DNA of 64,000 bases, from assembly GCA_949128115.1 (NCBI GenBank), contig OX421962.1, positions 57,081,787 to 57,145,786 of the forward strand, in the 5' to 3' direction. Both the position numbers and the translations under genes were made by a program. The DNA is from Anaspis maculata. Taxonomy: Eukaryota > Arthropoda > Insecta > Coleoptera > Scraptiidae. Numbering within the stretch: the stretch's first letter is position 1; each line of letters starts with the position of its first letter. Shown here piece after piece: positions 47,701-59,700 of the stretch. The notes beneath the pieces were generated by a model that saw only the letters and a program-made list of their open reading frames with translations, had not been told where the DNA came from and searched no databases.

Positions 47701-50700
47701 TTATGAAGTCAGCATTTCCATATTGGTATTTCTTGAAGGATGGCATGCTAAGAAGTTACCTATGTCCAGTTTAATGTCGATTTTCTAAATTTTCACAACC
47801 GATATGAATGATAATTTCATCAGCAATGAATAATTAAAAGGGTTTTCTATCGGAATCAGATTTGAGCGGATCTCGAAAAGCATTAAAAACCCCGATATTC
47901 AACATTTCCCCTGAACAAATTTGGCAACGCTCACTTGTAGTAGGCCAGACCAGGCCAGGCCACATGGATTGTATTTGGCGGCCGATTTCCTGATTATGCT
48001 TGTTACAACCTTGCACTTTGTGATGCTAAGGTGCTACTTTGTTTACACGTTTCGTAAGTCTATAGGTACTTGGGTACAATTTTAGACTTGGCAACATCTG
48101 GTCGGGTCCTTCATTGCCCATAAATTTTCATTTTTTTGAGCCTGAAATTTTACAGGCTTAGGGAACGTTTATGTAAAATAGCGTACTGGTATCACAAAGT
48201 ACATATAAGGTTGTAAAAAACACAATCACAAAATCGGCCGCCAAATACGATTCATGTGGCCTGACCGGTTGACTACAAGTGAGCGCCAAATTTCAACCGC
48301 TCAAGGGAAATCCGATAGAAAACCCTTCAAGCTATCCATTGCTATTGCAATCATCATTTATATTGGCTGATATTGATCATTTAGAAAATTGACACTGAAT
48401 TAGTCAATTAGAATCGGTACTTAACTTCTTAGCATGCCATTCTTGAAGAAATACCAACATGAGCTCTGACTGACTCATAAATGGACTCACCCGATAAGAA
48501 TTAATGGAGAATAGCATCAAACATGCCAACCCGCCCTTTTCTTGTGGGGTTGAAAAAAATCATAACTGGTTTCTCTGACCTATCGACGATTTCATTTTTT
48601 TGAGTGTGAAAAATGACCCGGACCTGGAAACAAATCGACCTATACAGAATCACAGTGAAGTTATACGACTCCCTTACGACAACTAAGCGTTCTTGAACAA
48701 TGCTAGGTAGAAGTTTTAGCTTGTTCAATATTTGAGGAGCCTCCACCGATGTGCTGACGACAACAAACTTTTGAAATGTGCCTGCAGGCCTAGGGAGCGT
48801 GTGTGCAAAGTTTCATCTAGGTATCACAAAGCGCAAGGTTTGGCTGATTTTTTGCATTTACGTGCCGTATTCCGCTGACATTTGGAAAAAGACCCAAACA
48901 AATTACTGAATTCAACAGTTTTTCCCGCAAGCCGCTAACGCAAACGGTTCGGAATGATTGTTTTTTTAATCACCCTGTATAGATTTAGAGGTGAAAATTT
49001 CGGAGTGGAATTTTGCTGTTTTTGACTCAGAATTCAATCTTCTACAACACTTCCGCGCCGAGAATTTTTCTACGTGAAATTGTGGCTTTTTCGAAGAAAA
49101 AAAACTATCGATCTTTATTGTTTGAAGGTCTAGTAATTTATTGTAAAAAGTTCCAAGTACGTCCAATACTGCTAGGGACTGAAATTTCAGAAAAAAAAAG
49201 GACTTCAGCGCTGTTTGCATTCTTGATGCTTCTTTCAAAACGGCCTTGGCTATGATTTTGTGGGACGTTAGGTATGTTATATAGCATTAAATTTTGAGTC
49301 GGAAACAGCAATAACATTTCATTCCAGAATTTCGCCACGTTTTGGGCATTTTTGGTCTAAAATGACTGGACTAGCATTTTAGCTGAAGTACAACAGCCAT
49401 ATGGAAAAATTTCGAAATCAAAGCTTTTATTGTAATAATCATTATCCGACACCCATGAACATGGAAATAAAAGAATGGCACTTAAATATTTACGTGTTCA
49501 ATAGTAATTGTTAAATTCCTATAAGTACGTAGGTAAATATTCAAAGAACATTTAAAACAACATCAAGAAAAATAATTTTCACATTACACAGTCGTCTTAT
49601 TACGTAAAGTTGAATAATCTCTGTGTACTGACGCAAAGAAGAAAACCATTTACAATTCAAATTTACTATAATATTTATGTACAATGGTCTAGTTAATTCA
49701 GGAAAACGTTAAATGGCCTACCCACAAAAGGCATTCCTGGCGCTTGGTTCAACACGTTTGACCTTATCCAAAATTACAACACACGAGCGCGTTTTCAAGA
49801 TTTACCTGCAGATGTGTATCACGATGACCTGTTTTGCCGTAAGCGGAATTTTTCGTCAGGTACCTCCGTATGTTCCTCAACGTTTCAACTTCTGACTCCA
49901 GCTCGTCTTTGGTGGTATCCTTTGGTTCAAAGTACACCAACTTGCACAAGGTCCCCCCGATGTCCATGCCGAACCAAGGCATTGCTGCAACAATTTCGTT
50001 AGTTATAATCTACTAATTAGACATTGAAAAAAAAAACAAACATAGATCGATCGGTGCAAACGCCATTTTCGTTGCTCAATCAACGGGCCACTGTGAAGTA
50101 TTTAGAGACTATCAGGGAAAATGGAATGATTTTTCGTAATATTTTAGGTGAATGACGATTAGAGTTGTAATCAGATGTTTTATCTACGATTTTAATTCAT
50201 ATAGTGCTATATTCCATCTTATCGCGTTTCTTACTGATGCGGATATTTATCATCACATCATCGTCATTAGGGTAACGGTAAAAAATCAGCGGTTGAAAAC
50301 TTCCGATAATTATCATTTTCGAACAATTTATTATTAGGTACTAGTTTAGGCACATCAAAAACTATGACCATGAATTTTTCTGTACACTAACACTGGATCG
50401 TGCACAAACCACTGTTTTTATTCATATTTCTCAATCGTCCAATTAATTAGTTATGTGCATGCGTTTCTAGACGAAATACGCCAATAGTAAACTTCTGGAA
50501 ATTGCAGTGGCATTGACAATGATACATAATAGTAAACTTCTAGAAATTGCAGTGGCATTGACAATGATACATGATACTAAAATATAGGCACTTATCTTTG
50601 AATCAAGATTTCTACTTTGCTTGTATAATAATAAATTAATAATCAATCATTACTGATAATGAAATCGAACAAAAATTACACGTGTCCTCTGTTATGTTTA

Positions 50701-53700
50701 CATTTTATACTAGCATGTTTGTTACAATACTGTGATATCAAAAATTACCTTGATCAAACTGGTATTGGAATGGAAAAACTGCCGTCTACACACAAGCTAA
50801 CACGGCGTCAGGACACCCATTGATCAAGATCCGTTTTGAACTCACTGTACATCATGACTGTACATACAGTGTGATCCATAATATTCGTAATCAGGGGTGG
50901 GTTTGAAGTTGACAAATTCGGCGATTCAGCCAATCCAGTCAATGAATATTTTGTTTTTAAAGCCAACTCTAAATGATTTTATTGTCGATCGCACGCTATA
51001 GTTTATTGGCTACAGTAAAAGTGATGAGTAATATTTTTCTCTACTGCACTTACTGGGTGCTGTTTTATTTTACCAACAGTACAATAATCGATAATAAATA
51101 TTGCAAATTCTATCGGATAGGGGCATTTTAATCGCCCAGTTCTGATCATTTCAATGGGATTTCGCTTACGTCGCGCGTTCGCGTCCCAATGAAGATTCAA
51201 TTTTCTGAAAACTTGTCCATCAATTAAATTGGTGGTACCCGTTAAAACTTAAATCGCTTTAAAACTCTAAACTTCCGGCAAACATTGGGGGATATTTAAC
51301 ATTTGTCAACAAAAAAGAAACCTCTTTGTTTTTCAAGTACAAAACCCATGGTAATACTGAGATTTTCTTCTCTATGTAGAACTTAATCTACTTTCAGGAA
51401 ATATTCTTCAACATTTTGAAAATTAATAACCGATTTGCCAACACCTATCCTATCCTGCTATGTAGAAGTTATTTCATTTTACACAAATTGCTAATGGGGT
51501 ATACCTTAATTTTAGCCGGCAGTCTATTTCAGTGAAGAAAAATGGGACAAAATGGGTGTCAAAATGGGACACCCATTTTTGTGACAATGAGAATGTTTTC
51601 CATCTTCATCGAATCAAACAAAAACCATTTCCAGCTCTGTTACAAGCCTATGATCTCTCATTGAAGATATACAGGTGTGTTTCAAAAATAAGTGCCATCC
51701 TTTCCCCCCCAGATTCAGATTTTCAAGATATGAAGATTGTGCGATTTTTTATTTTTTAAAAGTGGTCCTGAAAAAAGCTACAGGCCTTCAAAGTTCAATT
51801 TTGATGATTTTGTACTTTTTGGTCAAGAAGCACTCGTCTTGAACCCTAAAAAATACATCTCAGCATAAAATGATGATGCCGATGCGATACTGTCATCGCT
51901 GAAGCGATACGTCAACCAGAAGCCGAGTGGGGGCTGTAACTCTTTGTACTTGGTGTGCGCGTTTTCAATCAGGTCACTTTGGTCTTGAAATATAATGTGT
52001 TGGGCATCATTTCTAATGTTTTTTTGGGTCGCTGATTTCATTTCTCAAGGCAAAATTTTGATTGCCTTACAAGCGGAGGTGTAGCTGGTCTTAGTATATG
52101 GGAGATATCCCCCCTCTCCCCGAATTCTAATTCAATCAAAATTTTGCATCAAGAAATGGAATCAGCGACCCAAAAAACATTATAAATAATGCCCAACACA
52201 TCATATTTCAAGACCAATCTAACCTAATTCAAGACGCGCACCCCAAGTACAAAGAGTTACAGCCGCCACTCGGCTTCTGGTTGACGTATCGCTTCGGCGA
52301 TGACAGCATCGCATCGGAGTCATCAATTTATGCTGAGATATATTCCTTCAAGGATTCAAACGAGTGCTTGCGTGGAAAAAAGCGAAAAATCTATATTTCA
52401 TAAGCCCCCTTAAAATTGATAGAATTTTATCTCTATGAAAAAAGTAAGTTTGATAAGTATAAAGGCGGCCAAAATTATATTCCACACTTTCCTCAACGGT
52501 CAATAGAGCCAGTTTCAGAGTTTTTTCAATCCGAAATTATTCGTCATAACTCGACTTCTGGAGAACGCAGCGCCTCGGCAATGACAGCATAGTAGTTCGC
52601 TGACTCAGCCTAATAAAAAGTGCAACAAAACTCAGTTCAATGCGAATCATAAATGTTTGATAATTGATAATCATAATTTTGACCCCTCATATATTCCACA
52701 GTTTCGAACCAATCACATTTTCACACAACGAAACAAATTCGCAGACCTTGATTATGTCAGAAATGATACCCCACACATCCCCTTCGATGACCAAAATTTG
52801 TTATTTCAGGGAGCCCCCACTGCAAATCTGACAGCTCTACCTTGTCTCCCGACAGGCGCATCATTCTGACAGTGGCGACATCGTGATCAGCAGGTTCTAG
52901 TTATTCAGAAATGACATCAAATATGAATCGATAGCAGCGTTTAGTGCTTGCAGCAAAAAATAGTCATGTCCCCCTTGTACCCCTCAAGTCCCGGACCAGC
53001 AGGGGGTAATCGAAAAGAACAGCGGCCCAAATTATTCATTTTGGTTCTAGGAACAATCATGCCGAAGTTCTTGTTTCTTGTTTGTATCACAAAGTGCAGA
53101 ATTTTTGTGTACCGCTAGTACTATCAGTAGTTGCAGTGATTACAGAAATGTAAATGTTTAATGTGTTTTTAATTTTTAGAACTCTTGTTGCGTCAGGTGT
53201 AGTTCGGTACCTATTCTTCTGATGGGCTCGAAGGCTTATTTCACATGCCGTTTGCGACCCTGAAGCGCAATAAATAATTAGAATTCTGCCCCAGGTATTC
53301 AACACTTGAACCGATTTTTACCAACTATATTTCAAATAATAGATAATTGTACCTATATCCCATACACTTCCTATTTTCAGTAGAATTACTTTTTTGAGCA
53401 AAAATAAAGTGACAAGCTGGGGGGCTACGGCTATGGCTGATGACACCTACAAAGTTCTGGAGCGAAACTATCAGTGGCCATCGGCCGTATTCTCCCAGCG
53501 CTCCAGCTTGTCACTTTATTTTTGCTCCAAAAAGTCGTTCTACTGAAAATAGAAAGTGTATGGGATATATCTATGATCATGATGATGGGGTATCAGTATG
53601 ACGATCATCCTTTTGGCGTATTCTTGCGAATTCTAATTATTATGTGCGCCTCTTTTGTGTGATTCGGTACCAGGGCCCCATGGTGTCTTCCTGTCGTTTG

Positions 53701-56700
53701 AAGCCCTGATGGGGCGCCTACTTTATGTCGTTTTGTATCAGACATCTTGTGTACAATCACATCTTGCACTTCTTGTTGATGATGGTGATATGAAGCCATC
53801 ATTCCCGCCGAGCGAGAAATTAGTAAGCTATAACGTGAACTACAAAGATAGATCATTTTGAGCCGATTTTCAGCCTGTTCCCTCTTTCCCCCTAACCTGT
53901 CACTTGTTCTGTAGGCTCAACAATGGATGCAGGATTCTCGCTCAACGCTCAACTCAGTAGACTTTTACCATCAATTCCCTAATCAACTCCCACCTTCGCG
54001 AAGGGACACTTCCATCAAAATCATTACTGACGTCTCTGGATACTGCCGGGAAAGTTTTGTGTCGTCCACAACAGATTTTTATACCTTGAATGAGAGATTA
54101 TGAACTTTTAACAGAGCCGGAAATGGTCTTTCTCCGGATTAATACACCTATCCCATCGCGATATCAACTCGGGAACCCCCTGCGTGCGCCGGTGTCATGG
54201 GGAAATTTTGCTTGGGGTTTGGACATAATTGGCTATTCTGGTAGTAGGTTGTTTAACTTACAGTAGGCTGAACTGCACATGTCTGGGTCAACGGTTTAGA
54301 CCTACTCATTGTGTGTTATCCGTTTGACTGTTTGTGTTGATTCAGTTGATGTTCAGTTGTTTACGAAATCTGTGCCTTGTTGAGGTTAATTTTCAGTTCT
54401 GTCTGGTGAGTTTCATACATTTTATCCTGCATACCATAACCATAATTATTATTAATTTTAGTTATTACCAGGATGGTTCTCAAATGCGAAACAGGCGAAA
54501 TTGACAGAGTAGCGTGCAGAGTAGATGATATGTACCGATGCCAGTCAGAATTGCCAACCTCAATTTTGAATATAGTTATATTGCGTGCGCACTGGGTCCC
54601 AAATTCCCCGACGGGATAGATGTATTCGATCATAATAAAATATCTTGAAAAAAAAATTGATTTCACCCTGTACCTACGTAGAATACCAGCGGCTGTAGAG
54701 AAGTAAATTATTCACATATTCAATAGAAGGCCATAAGGTTGCTAATAGGGTGATTGCATGAAATTCGTTCACCTGATCACCGGCAGGCAGCGCAAGGATC
54801 GAGTTATGTTTTGATGTTTGTTAGGGAATACACAATATTGCGCGGAAGTGGCGCTCCGACACGGATGTCATGCGAACTAAGAAAACGGTGACAAGTTATC
54901 ATCGCGCATGTTCAGGGCCGCTATTCTTGAATCGTGTGAGAAAAGTTCCTGGGAGTAAAATACATTCCGCAGTACACTGATGTAGCGAATGTTGCCTAAA
55001 ATCGTGGTTTTTAGGCAACTTTCGGTACAGAAGTGTAGTACGGATTATATAAAACTCCCAGGGACTCTTCTCACACGATTCAAGAATAGCGGCTCAGAAT
55101 TCGACAGTGACATTGATTTCTGTGTTTGACGTTGACATTTTGTTCAGTTTTATCAGCAATTTGGAAGCTTTCCGATTTAAAATGGATATTCGGCGGTCGA
55201 AAAATTGTGTGCCCCTCAGAGGACTGACTGTCACCACACCATGCTGTCGTCAATACAATACAGCACTGATTAAATGAAATATCCCCAGAGAATTTTGCGG
55301 TAAATTTGAATGTTATGGTTAAAGTGTTCCATGTTTTTTTATTTCGTAATTTGGGGCATTTGGGAATGATCCCTCACATATGTACTTTCATGAATAGGTT
55401 GCGAGGGTTACACCGATTTTTCTATGTAACCACTTCTACTTGGAAGCGACGCATAATCCATCGAGCTTAGTTTGAGAATCACCTATTTTACAGCGTAACA
55501 TATGGAGGACTTAGAACGAATCACTTCGTTTTTTAGCGCATGCGCTTAGCGGTCACGCAATATTGTGTATTGCATTGGGGCCATAGACAAGGATTGGGGC
55601 ACATAACAGGTGTAAAGACATTGTTTGAATGATTAGAAATCACAATCTCGATCTCGTAAACGCCGAACAAACCATCAGTGGCGCCGAATAGACCTTATTT
55701 TGTGGCGCTCGCCATACCTCAAAATGAGGGGGGGTGTTCTGGAGGAGAAAAAAAGGGAAAAAAGGAGAAGAAGAAAGAGAAAAGGGAGAAGAAGGGAGGA
55801 AAAGAAGAGGAAGAGAGATTCGCCCACCAAATCATTGGATATTAGGACTATTAGGTACATTGAATCTGAATGACGGTTTGTTGTATAGGTACCGTATGAT
55901 CAAAACCACAGACCAAAACCATCAAGTGTGCAATGTTTGTTTTTGCCTTTTTTAATTGTTGGTAGTAGGTCCTGCAAGAATTCACTTCAGAGAGTGATAT
56001 CTGCAATTCTGCATGTTATTTGGAAATCTTCAACGCATGTCGGTAAGGAATACGACTAGGTACTCTCCGTTTTCCAATTTTGTGCCATTTCAAAAAAAAC
56101 TATTGATAATGGAAGCTTTCAAATCAGTTTTAAACATTTTCAGAGACTGACACTGACATTCAACAGTTCAGTCAGTCATTATGGCCAATACCTGAAGGGA
56201 TATTTTCAAAGTGATTTCGAAACATTTCGAAATTTGAAAAGATAATGGAATCTATGGGCAATTTGGTCAGCGGCTTTCCTTTTTTGCTTATTTCTGTTAG
56301 TATTATTATTATTATTCAAAAAAATTCGCCTGGTGGCGCCAGCTAAGGGGCTCTTAGACCCCCCGGCCCGACCGTTGCGTGGCAATAGGGGGGGGGGTCT
56401 AAAATTTTCTTCGCCATAGTAACTTTTCATGAGTTCGGCGCCACTGCAAACCATCATATGACCAAAACACGTAAAAATTACAGTATTTAGTGAGGTTATT
56501 CCGGTTGACGTTGACTCCGCAAGGATGAAACTTGACAGATGACAATGACACTATTGACATTTTGCCATGAACTCCCTCTACATGCTATCACCCTATCAAT
56601 AGGCTATTTCGTTTGTGCAGGTGCCGAGGCAGAGGTGCGCATGCGTAAAGGCGCCAAATTTTGAAAACTTTCGTACATCTGTCAATTTGAACGGCAACGC

Positions 56701-59700
56701 TGCATGCTCCGTCAGACAGAGTCTGTCTAACCCCCTCTGGGTCCCTATTCTTGAAAAGGGGAACAAAGTTCTCATGCGGTGTTGCTAGAAACGGAAAGTG
56801 TCATAATAGGGTAGTGACCACCATCGAAAAATATAAACAAAAATCATACTAATCGAATGTAGAGCCTTAATAACAAGACTACGTTTCGTGAAAATTCAAA
56901 AAAAAAAGTTCCAAGTGTCTCGAAATCTGCCTTGAAAGTGGCTACTTTTGCGAACGATTTCAAATCTACCGAGCTGTAAGGCGGGCTGTGACGTTTCAAT
57001 CTTTTGACAGTAGTGGGGATGACCCCACCTCCGTTGCCTGTGTGTCAGTGTTGACGTTGACGTTTGCCGGCATAACATAACCATTGAAGTCTGATGTAGT
57101 TTTGAAATATTCATAAATCATAAAATATTTTACCATGGGTAAATTTTGGGAAGTCGCCTGTTCACAATCGGGCTCCACATTTTCAAGCAAAACAACTAAA
57201 CAACACGAATCACCGCACAGATACACAAAGCGTGAACAATATAACAATCAGCTGTTATGAGCGTTGACGGGTTGACGCTAGTGCTTTTTGTAGTAAGTTC
57301 TGTACTGTTGTCAAGCCTGCTTCTCCGCCTATGAAAGATTGTGACGTCATCGCGCCCGAGATCGCGCCAAATTTGAAATGATCGAAAACTTTCATAATTT
57401 TTTTTACCAAGAAAACTCGCGAAAAAATTCTGGTAACTATATAGCGTCACTTATCAAGAAATGAACTTTTAAAAAAAATAACAAAAAAAAATTCGGTCAC
57501 TACCCTATTGTCACAAGTGACAGTTGGCGCCGATCTCTTGTTGTTTAAATTGCTGTTGCCATTTTCGTTGCTCCTGTACTTCCACAAATGATCACTGAAC
57601 TTAATTCCAATAAAACATTTCCTTTGAATACCAAAATGGTATCTAACATTCAACCAAATTATTTGTGGAACTTTGGGTGCACTCAGATATTTTCTAGTGC
57701 TAATTTTCAATATCGGTGTACGAAACTATGAAATTCGCGGCACACATGCGCACTCAAAACAAAAACCAAACGAAACGTTTTCCGCGAGAGTAAAAAAAAT
57801 TGAAGATTTATTTTTTAATTTTTACCCCGAGTTTCACCCTGTGTGTTAAGTAGTACGCGTCAAAGGAATGTATGCTTTTTTTCTCAGAAAATATCAAGGC
57901 AACAACAAAAAATTTAATTGGGGGGGAAGCCTGATCTTTTAGCTTTCTTTTGAGGGGGCGCCGACGCTTGTCGGTGCTCTAGTTACCAAGAAAATGCAAT
58001 TTGAATCTAGCGAGTCACAAGAATTCGAAAATTCATGAACGGCAAAATAAAATACTTCAGATGAAAAAAATCCTCTTTCTCTGGGCTTTCCATTGATGTG
58101 TCGCCGATGTCTGTACCTGGCTCAATAAGCCAGAAATTCTGCTTTCAAGTTCAGCAAACACAATAATCGGAATTCATAACGACGTCACCGATTACACACT
58201 TGTTGATTTTCACATCAGCCAGTATTCATTGCTATGGAGAATCCAGGTATGTTAAGTGAAAAAGTCCTAGCAATGTCTGGTGTTGAAATCAACAAGTGTG
58301 TGATTGGTGACGTCACGGATTCCGATTATTGTGTTTGCTGCTGGACTTTGAGGCAGATTTTCTGGCTTATAGGGCCAGGTACAGACATCGGCGACACATC
58401 AATGGAAAGCCCAGAGAAAGAGGATTTTTTTTCATCTGGAGTATTTTGTTTGGTCGGTCATGAATTTTCGAATTCTTGTGACTCGCCCGATTCAAAAGGA
58501 AGCTAAAAGATCAGGCTTCCCCCCAATTGAAAAAAATTTGTTGTTGCCTTGATAAACTGCTCGTCAAAAGTTAAGCATAGACCAAAATTTGCTCAAATTT
58601 CAAGTGAGGATTTCTTCGGGAAAAGATATCCGATTTGAAAAAAATTTATGGTGCTTGGTAGAGCTTTTCTTCAGCTACAAGACGCTATGTCGATTTACGT
58701 CACCATTGACTTTGTCCATGATATACAGAATGGCAAAGGAAGGAGTGTCAAAAGTGTTAATTTTTGAAGTCGTGAAACTTTTTTAGGAAAAATTCCGGAT
58801 TTTTTCTCTTTTGAGTTTTAGAAAGCGGATATCAATATCTCGAAACGGTTTTTGACTTTTGATAGTATTTTGTTTCTTCAAAGAGTTCTTGATTTTTTTG
58901 TGAAATCTAGATTTTTTTATGCAGAATTTGCTAGAGCTGTTGCTTTTTCTTTAAAATTTACAGAAACGTACACAATTGATGGGTGAATTATACCATGAGA
59001 AAAATTGACCTCATGGGCCTCCAGAAGAGGTTATCCTCTGGACCTCTTCAGAGGAGATGGCCAATGAAACATGCTGCGACATCACTTTGACACTTATTGA
59101 ACCCAGCATGGACAAAAATGCAAGACTTGTAACCATACGTTGCATTAAAATTACCATGGTTACCAATTAGTCCCATCATCGGTGATTTTGTTACTGCCCA
59201 AGTCACTGGAAATTTTCAGAAGTGATATCTCCTAGACGAGTAGAGATAGAGCCATAATTCTTTTTTTTGATTTCAATCGGACACATTATTGGTCATTCAA
59301 GCATGATGTGCAAATTTTCAACGTTTACACTTTTTCAGTGGTGGGGGGTAATTTTGACGTTTCTCATGTCGGAATTTTTTTCTTGTACTTATCATCATTG
59401 AAATGTCAACATGAATATATACTGTCATTTTTAGCTGATCAATTTAAAGTTTGCGTTTGGTGTTTTTCTTCCTCAAAGTCCAGATTTCCTGGGAAAAACC
59501 TCGTTGGTTTTCTGTTCTCACTACTGATGTGGAAGTGGTAGATTACATTTATGCTGACATTTCAATGGTGACAAGTACAAAAAAAAGTTCTGACATGACA
59601 AACGTCAAAATTACCCCCCAACACTAAAAAAGTATGAACGTGAAAAATTTGCACATCATGCTCGAATGACCAATAATGTGTCCGATTTAAATCAAAAAAA

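Noticed and set aside
53268..53650. Inverted match bracketing MITE copy 2 considered as a larger palindromic host element.
   Set aside because: Only about 22 bases pair convincingly; beyond that the arms do not match well enough to call an element.
40290..58320. TGACGTCA/GTGACGTC sites at about 40259, 40299, 57341, 58181 and 58303 considered as CRE promoters.
   Set aside because: Most fall inside mirrored arms of MITEs and so are transposon sequence; only the 57345 site has any gene-like context and it was kept at low confidence.
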